From the NCBI RefSeq assembly GCF_020166105.1, contig NZ_JAIUJY010000005.1:1-64000 (forward strand): a stretch of 64,000 bases of DNA, given 5' to 3'. How positions within the stretch are numbered: position 1 is the stretch's first letter; each line of letters begins with the position of its first letter. Positions 1 through 13,030 of the stretch are shown in pieces. The position numbers and the translations under genes are program-made. The notes beneath the pieces were generated by a model. The model was not told the origin of the DNA. It saw only the letters and a program-made list of their open reading frames with translations, and ran no database searches. The stretch is from Blastococcus sp. LR1 (GTDB lineage Bacteria; Actinomycetota; Actinomycetes; Mycobacteriales; Geodermatophilaceae).

Positions 1-458
1 CGCCTTCGCCGGCAACGCGGCGATCTACGACAGCCCGGCCGGGGTGCACGTGGTGCAGGGCTCGATCCGCGACCTGTGGGCGAGCCAGGGCTACGAGACC
101 GGGCCGCTGGGTTATCCGACCGCGGACGAGAAGGTCACCCCCGACGGCAAGGGGCGCTACTCGGAGTTCGAGCGCGGGGTCATCACCTGGACCCCCGCCG
201 GCGGCGCCCGGTCGATCTCCGGCGACGTCGTCGCGAAGTGGCGGTCGCTGGGCGGTCTCACCTGGGAGCGGGGGCTGCCGGTGACCAGCACGTTGCGCAC
301 GCCGGATCGGAAGGCGTGGTTCAACGCCTTCGCCGGCAACGCGGCGATCTACGACAGCCCGGCCGGGGTGCACGTGGTGCAGGGCTCGATCCGCGACCTG
401 TGGGCGAGCCAGGGCTACGAGACCGGGCCGCTGGGCTATCCGACCGCGGACGAGAAGG
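1..458 (+). repeat. Near-identical 134-bp direct repeat inside the LGFP gene
   Basis: Bases 1-134 match 325-458 with one difference (T at 112, C at 436). The 324-bp period equals 108 codons, or two LGFP modules. Flanking modules are much more divergent, so this is a recent duplication or gene conversion. Confidence 0.9.
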
Positions 459-709
459 CGACCTCCGACGGCAAGGGCCGGTACAGCAGCTTCCAGATCG
501 GCACGGTGTTCTGGACTCCCGCTCTCGGACCGCAGGCCGTGTACGGCTCGATCTTCGCGCGGTACCAGGCGCTCGGCGGCGTCACCTCCCGCCTCGGCTA
601 CCCGACCACCAGCGAGTACGCGGTGCCCGGCGGCCGGGCGAACGACTTCGAGCAGGGCCGGATCACCTGGAACGCGACGACCGGCGCGGTCACCGTCACG
701 TACCGCTGA
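2..709 (+). CDS. LGFP-repeat cell-wall protein, C-terminal part (5' end outside window)
   Basis: The frame is open from base 2, so only the last 235 residues are seen. They consist of LGFP-type repeats of about 54 residues, recognisable by G-Y-P-T or G-L-P-V turns followed by a Y/F-E/S-x-F-E-x-G stretch and an ITW or FWT strand. LGFP modules occur in secreted actinobacterial proteins such as corynebacterial Cop1/Csp1 and are thought to bind the arabinogalactan layer, which fits the neighbouring genes. Two repeat pairs are almost identical at the DNA level (1-134 against 325-458). The catalytic or N-terminal part of the protein is not in the window, so its overall activity is unknown. It ends convergently to the arabinosyltransferase gene. 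Confidence 0.8.
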   Translation, partial: AFAGNAAIYDSPAGVHVVQGSIRDLWASQGYETGPLGYPTADEKVTPDGKGRYSEFERGVITWTPAGGARSISGDVVAKWRSLGGLTWERGLPVTSTLRTPDRKAWFNAFAGNAAIYDSPAGVHVVQGSIRDLWASQGYETGPLGYPTADEKATSDGKGRYSSFQIGTVFWTPALGPQAVYGSIFARYQALGGVTSRLGYPTTSEYAVPGGRANDFEQGRITWNATTGAVTVTYR

Positions 710-725
710 CCGGCAGGCCCACGAG

Positions 726-769
726 CGACGGCCCCCACTCCGCCCGGCCGGGCGGGGTGGGGGCCGTCG
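726..769. terminator. Bidirectional hairpin between convergent genes
   Basis: The 20-bp arms 726-745 and 750-769 pair with a single G-U and a 4-base loop (GGCC). The hairpin lies between the ends of the LGFP gene (709) and the emb-like gene (792). It has no clear T tract, as is common in GC-rich actinobacteria. Confidence 0.75.
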
Positions 770-791
770 TCGTCCTGCACCGAGGGGCGGG

Positions 792-3700
792 TCAGCCCTG
801 CCAGGCAGCCACGCTGCGGCTCTCGATCGCCGTCTCCGGGGCGCCCACGTCCATGCGCGGCACCCACTGGAGGAGGCGGATGGGCCGGTCCAGCGGCCGG
901 CCGTCGGTGTACACGGGGACGACCACCTGGTCGACGAGGGTGCGGGCCGGAGCGTAGGGCCCGCCCACGAAGTCCGCGACGATGATGTCGCCGCCGTCAC
1001 CGGCCGAGGCGATGCGCCACTCCGGGACGTCGGTGATCCCGTTCTCCTGCACCGACGGGCGCTGGCACGGGAAGACGAAGGCCACCGGCCAGTCGACGAT
1101 CGCGGGGCTGCCCGGGTCCACGACGTCCTGGAACTGCTCGGTGACCGGCACCCGCGGAGCGGACACGGCCATCGGGAGGTCGGTGTCGGCCCCGTTGTCG
1201 CTGGCGATCAGCCGGACGACGTCGACCCCGGCGGGCGTGGTGGCGGGATCCAGGCGCGCGTCCTGGGCGCCCGTCGCCTTGCCTCCTGGCTTCGGGATGC
1301 CGCGGGCGGCCTCGGGGGTGACGCGGTCGCCCGAGACGGTGCCGAACTCGGCGACGAGGTTCGAGCCGACCCCCCAGCCGCCGGCGGTGGTCACCACGAG
1401 CGGCAGGTCGCCCGTGGCGAACCCCTCGGGCAGCTCGTACCAGCCGGTCACCAGTGTCGCGGGATGGCGGCCGTCGGCCGAGGTGTGCGCGGTGGCGATC
1501 CAGCCCGGCAGTCCGACGCCCGCCGAGCTCAGCGCGGGACCCACGGGGGTGTCCCCGTCGGTCACGGGGACGAAGTTGTCGAGCACGGGTTCGGGCTCCT
1601 CCTCCGTCGTCGCATCCGTCCGCCGGAGGAGGCCGGCCTTCGGGTCGGTCTCCACGGTCAGCGCCTCGGCCAGCCCGCAGGGCTGCCCGGAGGCGGTGGC
1701 GGCGACGTCGGAGGCCAGGGAGTAGGTGTCGCGCTGCGAGTAGCTGGCCTTGGCGAAGCTGCCCAGCTGGAGGGCGACGGTGAGCGCGGCCAGGGAGACC
1801 GCCACGAACGAGGCCGTGGGGAGCCAGCGGACCCCCGGCACGCGGATGTCCGACTCGTCCATCACCCGCGCCCGGACGACCAGCACGGTGGCGAGCACGG
1901 CGACGCCCCCGGCGCCGAGGAGGAAGACGGAGGAGAACGAGAGACCGAACAGCTGCGGGGGGAGGTCCCGCCACGGGATGGCGTTGTTGGACAGGTAGGC
2001 CCACTGGTTCCACCCGGCGTAGGACAGCGCGGCCACCATCAGGACAGCCACCAGCGCGACCGAGGAGCGGGCGAGCTCGCCGACACCGACCCGGCCTCGC
2101 GCCGGCACCGCGCCGTCGTCCGGCCACGACGGGTCGTCGTCGCGGGACGGCCGGGCGAACAGTCCGCAGGCCAGCACGATCAGCGCGGCGCCCAGCGGGG
2201 CGAGGGCCCCGAAGTGCATCGTCCACTTGGTCGGGGTGAAGAGCAGGACGGTCAGGGAGAGGCCGAACGAGGTCGCCAGTCGCGCAGCCAGGCCCCGGGT
2301 CGCCTCGTCGGACCAGCGGCGGGCGGCGAGGTGCCACACGATGCCGGCGACGGCGGCGAGGGTGAGCAGCACCGGAACCCGCCGGGCCAGCGAGCCCTGC
2401 ATCTCCCCGGCGCTCAGGAGCTGGTCCCACCTGTCGCTCTCCGACGACCACGGGACCGCACCCGGCAGCACCGCCCGGATCTCGTTGGCACGCAGGACCG
2501 CGGCCAGGCTCTGGTCGGCGAACATCAGCAGCAGCGCCGACCCGGCGCCGGCCACGGCGACCGCGGCCGCCGCGGGCAGGCCGATCGTCCGGCGGGCGAG
2601 GCGCAGCAGGGGCACGACGGCGGCGAGGAACGGCATGAAGGCGGCAGCACCGGTCGGCGTCACCGCGAGCGTCGCCCCGGCGACGACGGCCGCTCCGGCG
2701 ACGGGCAGCAGCCGCTCGAGGCGGAGTCCGCGCTCGAGGAGGACGAGCACGGTGGCGAGACCCGCGGCCACCCAGGGCTCGGGGCGCAGGCCGAGGTTCG
2801 TCGGCAGCCACCACGCACCGAAGACGACCGCGGCGGCGAGGAAGCCCCAGGAACCGCGCGCGAAGCTGCCGAGCCGGGGGAGGAGCCCCCGGGAGAACAG
2901 GAACCAGGTGGCGATGCCGAGCAGCGCGGAGGGCACGCGCATCCAGCTGGTCGAGCCGCTGATCTGCGACCAGAGGTACATGACCTCGTAGAACCAGCCG
3001 AACGGCGCCTCGGGGGCGTTGAACCAGCGGTAGATGTTGCCGATGTAGTCGTTGTCCCCGCGGCCGCGGATGATGCCCGAGATGTAGCCGTCGTCCACCG
3101 TCAAGGGGCCGATGAAGGTCCAGACGGCGAGCCCCGCCACGACCGCGGCGTCGACGAGCCAGCGGAGCGGGGCCGGGCTGCGCAGCCGCGCGGGAGCCGC
3201 CGACGACCCGGTCCGTCCCTCGGCGCGCCGGGCGCGGTCGCCGAGCCCGAGCAGCACCAGGGTGGCGATCAGGGCCAGGACCGCGAGGACGGCGAACGCG
3301 AGCTTCAGCGGCGAGGCGCTGGTCTGGAAGACGGTGTCGGCGGTGACGTCGACCCGCAGGTCCCCGGGGGTGGTGCGGTCGGTGAACACGCCGGCGACCG
3401 CGGGCCGCACGTCACCGGCGGCCTCGCGCACCGGCTCGCCGTCGACGGTGAGGGTGGTGCCCGTCTCGGTCGACCGCACGGTCCACGTGCACTCGCCCGA
3501 GGCGGGGAGGGCGTACTCCTCCAGCTCGGTGCCCCCGCTGCGGATCCGCAGGGAGTCGTCCGGGCCGACGAGGACGCGGAGGCCGTCGAGTCGCGGCTCG
3601 CCCGGGAGCTCGATGATCGGCGTGGTCGACAGCAGGACCGTGCGCGGCTCCTGGCCGCGCACGTCGGCGCACGCGCCCGTCGCGTTCAGCTCCGCCGGCT

Positions 3701-3890
3701 GGAAGAGCATCAGCGGGATGGCCACCGGAGAGGCGTCGCCCGACGCGCCGGGCCAGCTGTAGACCGCCTCCGGCTGCTCGACGGGGGCCACGACGAAGGC
3801 GAGGGAGGCCAAGAACGAGAGGACCGCCAGCCCGAGAGCGGGCCAGCGGTACCGAGAGGCCCGTTCTTGCGCGGGGTTGTGCGAGCGCAT
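792..3890 (-). CDS. EmbA/B/C-type arabinosyltransferase
   Basis: This protein of about 1032 residues has the layout of mycobacterial EmbA/B/C GT-C enzymes, which add arabinofuranose from decaprenyl-phospho-arabinose to cell-wall arabinan on the outer face of the membrane. The first membrane helix is at about 14-34. An extracytoplasmic beta-rich domain follows to about 190, then a long multi-helix core. The GT-C acidic motif VDDGY (Asp266, Asp267) lies in the first large loop after the second helix, and a soluble carbohydrate-binding-like C-terminal third follows. A start at 3941 is possible, but the ATG at 3890 is preferred: a TACCCT box ends 6 bases upstream and the hydrophobic N-terminus then begins normally. 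Which Emb paralogue it matches cannot be told from sequence alone. Confidence 0.85.
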   Translation of the reverse strand: MRSHNPAQERASRYRWPALGLAVLSFLASLAFVVAPVEQPEAVYSWPGASGDASPVAIPLMLFQPAELNATGACADVRGQEPRTVLLSTTPIIELPGEPRLDGLRVLVGPDDSLRIRSGGTELEEYALPASGECTWTVRSTETGTTLTVDGEPVREAAGDVRPAVAGVFTDRTTPGDLRVDVTADTVFQTSASPLKLAFAVLAVLALIATLVLLGLGDRARRAEGRTGSSAAPARLRSPAPLRWLVDAAVVAGLAVWTFIGPLTVDDGYISGIIRGRGDNDYIGNIYRWFNAPEAPFGWFYEVMYLWSQISGSTSWMRVPSALLGIATWFLFSRGLLPRLGSFARGSWGFLAAAVVFGAWWLPTNLGLRPEPWVAAGLATVLVLLERGLRLERLLPVAGAAVVAGATLAVTPTGAAAFMPFLAAVVPLLRLARRTIGLPAAAAVAVAGAGSALLLMFADQSLAAVLRANEIRAVLPGAVPWSSESDRWDQLLSAGEMQGSLARRVPVLLTLAAVAGIVWHLAARRWSDEATRGLAARLATSFGLSLTVLLFTPTKWTMHFGALAPLGAALIVLACGLFARPSRDDDPSWPDDGAVPARGRVGVGELARSSVALVAVLMVAALSYAGWNQWAYLSNNAIPWRDLPPQLFGLSFSSVFLLGAGGVAVLATVLVVRARVMDESDIRVPGVRWLPTASFVAVSLAALTVALQLGSFAKASYSQRDTYSLASDVAATASGQPCGLAEALTVETDPKAGLLRRTDATTEEEPEPVLDNFVPVTDGDTPVGPALSSAGVGLPGWIATAHTSADGRHPATLVTGWYELPEGFATGDLPLVVTTAGGWGVGSNLVAEFGTVSGDRVTPEAARGIPKPGGKATGAQDARLDPATTPAGVDVVRLIASDNGADTDLPMAVSAPRVPVTEQFQDVVDPGSPAIVDWPVAFVFPCQRPSVQENGITDVPEWRIASAGDGGDIIVADFVGGPYAPARTLVDQVVVPVYTDGRPLDRPIRLLQWVPRMDVGAPETAIESRSVAAWQG

Positions 3891-3896
3891 GCGGCG

Positions 3897-3902
3897 AGGG
3901 TA
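3897..3902 (-). promoter_or_regulatory. -10 box (TACCCT) of the emb-like gene
   Basis: TANNNT box on the minus strand with 6 bases to the ATG at 3890 and no ribosome binding site between. This suggests a leaderless mRNA. Confidence 0.5.
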
Positions 3903-4027
3903 GCCGCGCAGCAGAGGCCGACCCGGCCGCGACAGTCGCATGGTGTGACCGGTCCGTCACGGTTACCCCGCAGGTCACTGGAGTCCCGGGGGCACCGGTG
4001 GCTGGGCGGTCCAGTCCGGGACGACGG

Positions 4028-4033
4028 TAGCCT
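4028..4033 (+). promoter_or_regulatory. -10 box (TAGCCT) of wzm
   Basis: TANNNT box 8 bases upstream of the ATG at 4042, with no Shine-Dalgarno sequence. Likely leaderless start of the wzm-wzt-glfT1 operon. Confidence 0.5.
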
Positions 4034-4041
4034 CGGCGGAC

Positions 4042-4875
4042 ATGACCGTCACCGCGCCGTCGGCCGCTGCCTGGGCAGGGGCGAGGAAGGACCTGGTCGC
4101 CGGTTGGCGCTCCCGTGAACTGTGGGCGCACCTCGGCTGGCAGGACATCCGGCAGCGATACCGCCGATCCGTGCTCGGCCCGATCTGGATCACCATCAGC
4201 ATGGCGGTCACCGCCGTCGCCCTGGGCATCCTGTACGCCGGGCTCTTCGGCAACTCCCTCGAGGAGCAGCTGCCCTACATCCTGGTCGGCTTCATCGTCT
4301 GGGCCTTCATCTCCGGCTGCATCCTCGAAGGCTCCGACGTCTTCATCAAGAACGAGGGGCTGATCAAGCACCTGCCGGCCCCGATCTCGGTGCACGTGTA
4401 CCGGCTGGTGTGGCGGCAGACGCTGCTGTTCGCGCACAACCTGATCGTCTACGTCGTGATGCTGCTGATCTTCCCGCGCCCGCTGGACTGGTCGCTGCTG
4501 CTGTTCTTCCCCGCCTTCCTGCTGCTGGCGCTGAACGGCGCGTGGGTGGGACTGCTCTTCGGCATGGCCAGCAGCCGATTCCGCGACCTGAACCCGATCA
4601 TCGGCAGCGTCGTGCAGCTGATGTTCTTCCTCACACCGATCGTGTGGATCTACGAGGACTTCCTCAACAGCCCGAACCCGGCCATCGCCGAGCGCGCCCG
4701 GCTGGCCGAGATCAACCCCTTCCTCCACTACATCGAGATCATCCGGCGGCCGATGCTCGGCCAGGAGACGGTCTGGCACCACTGGATCGTCGTCCTGGCC
4801 ATCACGCTCGTCGGCTGGGCGGTGACCATGTGGGCGATGCGCCGCTACCGCACGCGCGTCTCCTACTGGGTCTGA
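4042..4875 (+). CDS. wzm: Polysaccharide ABC-2 exporter permease (Wzm type)
   Basis: The 277-residue membrane protein has six predicted helices and the cytoplasmic N-terminal stretch of ABC-2 exporters (LGWQDIRQRYRRSVLGP at about 33-49). It resembles the galactan exporter permease of mycobacteria and O-antigen Wzm. With the ATPase encoded 25 bases downstream it would flip or export the lipid-linked galactan made by GlfT1/GlfT2. It heads a three-gene operon whose other members are the ATPase and the first galactofuranosyltransferase; in M. tuberculosis the same three functions are also adjacent. The substrate is inferred from this context. Confidence 0.88.
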   Translation: MTVTAPSAAAWAGARKDLVAGWRSRELWAHLGWQDIRQRYRRSVLGPIWITISMAVTAVALGILYAGLFGNSLEEQLPYILVGFIVWAFISGCILEGSDVFIKNEGLIKHLPAPISVHVYRLVWRQTLLFAHNLIVYVVMLLIFPRPLDWSLLLFFPAFLLLALNGAWVGLLFGMASSRFRDLNPIIGSVVQLMFFLTPIVWIYEDFLNSPNPAIAERARLAEINPFLHYIEIIRRPMLGQETVWHHWIVVLAITLVGWAVTMWAMRRYRTRVSYWV

Positions 4876-4900
4876 CCGCTCCGCAGAGAGGAACAACCAC

Positions 4901-5671
4901 GTGGTCCGCATCGAGACCCGGCAGGCGAGCGTCGACTTCCCCATCTTCGACGCGAAGAGCCGGTCGCTGAAGAAGGCCGTCCTCGGCGTCGTGGGCGGCA
5001 ACATCAGCTCCGACCGCAAGGTGCCGGTCATCCAGGCCCTGCGCGACATCAACATCAGCATCGAGGAGGGCGACCGCGTCGCCCTCGTCGGGCACAACGG
5101 CGCGGGCAAGTCCACGCTGCTGCGGCTGCTGTCCGGCATCTACGCGCCGACCAGCGGCACCGCGACGATCGAGGGGCGGGTCGCCCCGGTCTTCGACCTC
5201 GGCGTCGGGATGGACCCGGAGATCTCCGGCTACGAGAACATCATGATCCGCGGCCTCTTCCTGGGCATGAACCGCAAGCAGATGGAGGCCCGGGTCGACC
5301 AGATCGCCGACTTCTCCGAGCTCGGTGACTTCCTCGACATGCCGCTGCGCACGTACTCCACCGGCATGCGGGTGCGTCTGGCGCTGGGCGTGGTCACCAG
5401 CATCGAGCCGGAGATCCTGCTCTTCGACGAGGGCATCGGCGCCGTCGACGCCGCGTTCCTGGAGAAGGCCCGCGACCGTCTGGAGGAGCTGGTCAAGCGT
5501 GCCGGGCTGCTCGTCTTCGCCTCGCACTCCGACGAGTTCCTCCGCCGGCTGTGCACCACCGCCATCTGGATGGAGCACGGGCAGGTCAAGCAGCAGGGCG
5601 GGCTCCGCGAGGTCCTGACCGCCTACAAGGGCAAGGACCCCTGGCCCGACGACGCCATGAGCCCGGCGTGA
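4901..5671 (+). CDS. wzt: Polysaccharide ABC exporter ATPase (Wzt type)
   Basis: ATPase partner of the Wzm permease, 256 residues. Walker A GHNGAGKS is at about 64-71, the ABC signature is YSTGMRVRL at about 147-155, and Walker B with its glutamate is ILLFDEG. The N-terminal 50 residues before the beta-sheet core are typical of Wzt-like exporters. It lacks the C-terminal carbohydrate-binding domain of O9a-type Wzt, so export probably does not need recognition of a terminal cap. GTG start with AGAGAGGA upstream. The stop codon overlaps the next gene as GTGA. Confidence 0.9.
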   Translation: MVRIETRQASVDFPIFDAKSRSLKKAVLGVVGGNISSDRKVPVIQALRDINISIEEGDRVALVGHNGAGKSTLLRLLSGIYAPTSGTATIEGRVAPVFDLGVGMDPEISGYENIMIRGLFLGMNRKQMEARVDQIADFSELGDFLDMPLRTYSTGMRVRLALGVVTSIEPEILLFDEGIGAVDAAFLEKARDRLEELVKRAGLLVFASHSDEFLRRLCTTAIWMEHGQVKQQGGLREVLTAYKGKDPWPDDAMSPA

Positions 5672-6582
5672 CGACGCCCCCGGTGAGCGGTGCCGACTCC
5701 GGCGGGCCGGTCATCGCGGTCGTCGTCACCCACCGGCGTCCGGGGCTGCTGGCGGAGAGCCTCGCGGCCCTGGCGTCGCAGAGCCGTCCGGTCGACTCCG
5801 TCGTCGTCGTCGACAACGGCGCCGACGAGGAGACCGCCGCGGTCGTCGCGGCTGCCGACGTCCCCACCACCTACCTGGCCTCGCACCGCAACCTCGGCGG
5901 CGCCGGTGGCTTCGCCCTCGGCATCCTCACCGCGCTCGCGCAGGGCGCCGCCTGGGTCTGGTGCGCCGACGACGACGGCCGCCCCGCCGACGGCACGGTC
6001 CTGGCCACCCTGCTGGCCTGCGCCCGGACCCACGACCTCGCCGAGGTCTCGCCCGCCGTCGTGGACAAGGCCGACCCCTCGCGGCTGGCCTTCCCCCTGC
6101 GCCGCGGGCTGCAGTGGCGCCGGACGCTGGACGACTTCGCCGGCGTGGAGCTGCTGCCCAACTACGCGTCGCTGTTCAACGGCGCTCTCTTCCGCGCCGA
6201 CGCGCTCGACGTCGTGGGCGTGCCGGACTACCGGCTGTTCCTGCGCGGCGACGAGACCGAGGTGCACCGCCGGCTGGTGCGGTCGGGCCTCCGGTTCGGC
6301 ACCTGCATGCAGGCGGCCTACCTCCACCCGGAGGGCACGCAGGAGTTCCTGCCGATCCTCGGTGGGCGGCTCTCGGCGCAGTACCCGGCCGATGAGACCA
6401 AGCGCTTCTTCACCTACCGCAACCGCGGCTACCTGATGTCCCAGCCCGGGATGCGCTGGTTGCTCCCGCTCGAGCTGGTTCGCTTCTCGTGGTTCTTCCT
6501 CGCGCGCAAGGACGTCCAGGGCCTGAAGACGTGGCTCGGCCTGCTGCGCCAGGGCCGCCAGGAGCGCTTCACCCGCCCCTGA
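5668..6582 (+). CDS. glfT1: Galactofuranosyltransferase initiating galactan (GlfT1-like)
   Basis: GT2-family protein of 304 residues, the same length as I recall for M. tuberculosis GlfT1, which adds the first galactofuranose residues to the rhamnosyl-GlcNAc lipid linker. The N-terminal Rossmann-like half has the nucleotide-binding VVDNG and the metal-binding WCADDDG; a LRGDETEVHRRL segment follows in the acceptor half. The GTG at 5668 overlaps the wzt stop by four bases (GTGA), which points to translational coupling and is preferred over upstream in-frame starts inside wzt. The stop codon lies within the first copy of a 16-bp tandem repeat. Confidence 0.88.
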   Translation: MTTPPVSGADSGGPVIAVVVTHRRPGLLAESLAALASQSRPVDSVVVVDNGADEETAAVVAAADVPTTYLASHRNLGGAGGFALGILTALAQGAAWVWCADDDGRPADGTVLATLLACARTHDLAEVSPAVVDKADPSRLAFPLRRGLQWRRTLDDFAGVELLPNYASLFNGALFRADALDVVGVPDYRLFLRGDETEVHRRLVRSGLRFGTCMQAAYLHPEGTQEFLPILGGRLSAQYPADETKRFFTYRNRGYLMSQPGMRWLLPLELVRFSWFFLARKDVQGLKTWLGLLRQGRQERFTRP

Positions 6583-6667
6583 ACGACCCTGCCCCTGAAC
6601 GACCCTGCCCCTGAACGACCCTGCCCCTGAACGACCCTGCCCCTGAACGACCCTGCCCCTGAACGAC
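6575..6667 (+). repeat. 16-bp tandem repeat, five full copies plus a partial sixth
   Basis: The unit GCCCCTGAACGACCCT starts at 6575, 6591, 6607, 6623 and 6639. A sixth copy from 6655 matches for 13 bases and runs into the terminator stem. The first copy contains the last codons and stop of glfT1, so the array looks like slippage-type expansion of the gene end. All five full copies are identical. Confidence 0.95.
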
Positions 6668-6715
6668 GTCGTCCCGGGTCCCGCACGGTGAGTGCGGGAC
6701 CCGGGACGACGTCGT
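6663..6715. terminator. Perfect 24-bp stem bidirectional terminator
   Basis: Arms 6663-6686 and 6692-6715 are perfectly complementary around a GGTGA loop. Each arm itself contains the palindromes ACGACGTCGT and CCCGGG. It separates convergent glfT1 and glfT2. Confidence 0.85.
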
Positions 6716-6721
6716 CGGGGT

Positions 6722-8662
6722 TCAGCCCTTGGCGACGGTTCCGCCGGAGGCCTCGAACACGGCGCGCCAGTTCTCCCGCGACGTCAGGTCTCCGTAGGCA
6801 GCGCGGTACTGCGCGCTCATCTCCGGGAAGCGACGGCTGATCTCCCGGTTGAGCTCGACCGACCGGCGGGCCAGGGCCCGGAACGCGGCCGGGTCGCGCC
6901 GGCGGAAGGTGACCCCGCGGCCGTCGGCGGTGCCCACGGTCGCGGTGTCGAGCTGGGAGAGCAGGAACCACTGGGCGTCCTGAGCGGGCACCTGCAGCTG
7001 CGGCCGCTCGGTGTCGCGGGCCGGGCGGAGGTTGGTCCGCAGGGCGCGCAGCGCCGCCTTGGCGATGGCGACCTTGCCGACCGGCGGGCGGGCCATGCCC
7101 TCGGTGACCACCGGCTCCATCTCCGGCTCCGGGATCAGCTCCCGGTCGGTGACGACCTGGCTGTCGGCGTACTGCTTCTGCTGCGCCCGAACGTCGGCCA
7201 GCGCGGTGGGCAGCGCCGGGAAGATCGTGGACGGGCCGGCGAGGAAGTCCTCGTAGGCCTTGATGTGCAACGCGACGGCCGAGTACTCGAGCTTGAGCAG
7301 GTGCTTGATGTCGGCCTTGATGCTGCTGCGGACGATGCCCCCGCCGTTCTCGTGCGGGCTGTGCATGGCCGCGACGATCAGCCGGTTGCGGGCGAAGAAG
7401 TACGCCTGCCAGTCGCTGACGTCGTCCTTGTCGGTCCAGGAGAGGTGCCAGATGGCCGCACCCGGCAGGGTCACCGTGCGGTAGCCGTTCGCCTTGGCCC
7501 GCAGGCCGTACTCCGCGTCGTCCCACTTGATGAACAGCGGGAGGGGGAGGCCGAGCTTCTCGGGGACCTCGCGCGGGATCAGGCACATCCACCAGGCGTT
7601 GTAGTCCACGTCGACCCGGCGGTGCAGCTCCTTGGTCTCACGCAGGGAGCGCTCGGCGAAGTCGTGCTGGCTCACCGCGTAGGCGGCCGGCCGGTACAGG
7701 AAGCTGAAGGTGTCGACGACCTCGCCGCCGATGTGCAGCACGGAGCGGTCCTGGAGCGCCAGCATCTGGCCGCCGACCAGCATCGGCTCGTCGGTGAACC
7801 GGCTGAAGGCCAGCGCCCGGTGCAGGCTGTCGGCCTCGAGCTGGACGTCGTCGTCGAGGAACAGCAGGTGGGTGGCGTCGGTCTGCTCGAGGGTCTCGTA
7901 CATGGCGCGGGAGAAGCCGCCGCTGCCACCGAGGTTGCCCTGCTCGACCAGGTGCAGGCGGTCGCCGAGCTGCCCGGAGACGCGCGGGAAGGCGGCGTCG
8001 TCGCGGACCTTCTTGTTGCCCTGGTCGGCCACGACCACGGCGGTGAGCTCGGCGCTCACGACGGGGTCGGAGACGATGGTGTCCAGCGCGGCGACGCAGT
8101 CGTTCGGCCGGTTGAACGTGCAGATGCCGACGGCCAGCCGGCCGGGGCGCAGCGGCTCCCGGTCGGCGTACCAGCCGCCCTCGACGACGGTGAGGTCCTC
8201 GTCGGCGGTGAGGTCGAACCAGTACCAGCCGCCGTCGACGAACGGGGTGAGGTCCAGCTCGAGCTCGACGACCTCCTCGGCGCCGCTCACGGCCGCCCCG
8301 GTGACGTGCACGATGTCGCCGTCGGCCTTGGACCGGTAGACGTCGATGCGCCCGGCGCCGGTGAGGCGCAGCTGCAGCACAACGCTGGACAGCGAGGTCC
8401 AGCGCCGCCAGTAGGCGGCCGGGAAGGCGTTGAAGTAGGTGGCGAAGGAAATCTCGTCACCGGCGGCCAGGTGCCCGGTGGAGCGGTTGTCCACGCGGAT
8501 GCGCTCCGCGCGCTCCTCGTCGAGGTAGAGCGAGCGCAGCTTGCGCGGGTCCGCCGGGCGGGGCATGAGGATCCGCTGCAGCAGCGTCACCGCCTTGCCG
8601 GGGGACAGCTCCTCGGCCGAGAGATCGGTGATCAGCTCGGGGGAGGTGGGGGCGCTGGTCAT
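6722..8662 (-). CDS. glfT2: Galactofuranan polymerase GlfT2
   Basis: The 646-residue protein matches the four-part layout of GlfT2, which alternately makes beta-1,5 and beta-1,6 galactofuranose links. An N-terminal beta-sandwich lies at about 1-170. The GT-A domain has CTFNRP (181-186), QGNLGGSGGFSR (241-252), the metal-binding DDD at 270-272, the catalytic WDD at 380-382 and the metal-ligand His406 in HLSW. A helical C-terminal region follows. The ATG is one base after the glf stop, so the mutase that makes UDP-galactofuranose and its consumer are co-transcribed. Confidence 0.95.
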   Translation of the reverse strand: MTSAPTSPELITDLSAEELSPGKAVTLLQRILMPRPADPRKLRSLYLDEERAERIRVDNRSTGHLAAGDEISFATYFNAFPAAYWRRWTSLSSVVLQLRLTGAGRIDVYRSKADGDIVHVTGAAVSGAEEVVELELDLTPFVDGGWYWFDLTADEDLTVVEGGWYADREPLRPGRLAVGICTFNRPNDCVAALDTIVSDPVVSAELTAVVVADQGNKKVRDDAAFPRVSGQLGDRLHLVEQGNLGGSGGFSRAMYETLEQTDATHLLFLDDDVQLEADSLHRALAFSRFTDEPMLVGGQMLALQDRSVLHIGGEVVDTFSFLYRPAAYAVSQHDFAERSLRETKELHRRVDVDYNAWWMCLIPREVPEKLGLPLPLFIKWDDAEYGLRAKANGYRTVTLPGAAIWHLSWTDKDDVSDWQAYFFARNRLIVAAMHSPHENGGGIVRSSIKADIKHLLKLEYSAVALHIKAYEDFLAGPSTIFPALPTALADVRAQQKQYADSQVVTDRELIPEPEMEPVVTEGMARPPVGKVAIAKAALRALRTNLRPARDTERPQLQVPAQDAQWFLLSQLDTATVGTADGRGVTFRRRDPAAFRALARRSVELNREISRRFPEMSAQYRAAYGDLTSRENWRAVFEASGGTVAKG

Positions 8663-8663
8663 G

Positions 8664-13029
<4,366 letters not shown>

Positions 13030-13030
13030 G

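Noticed and set aside
1464..4118. Long plus-strand open frame of 884 codons
   Set aside because: It is the reverse shadow of the Emb-like gene, has Arg/Gly/Gln-rich composition without any domain, and lies opposite clear coding sequence.
6575..6667. CRISPR-like array
   Set aside because: Units are 16 bp and directly adjacent with no spacers, and no cas genes are present.
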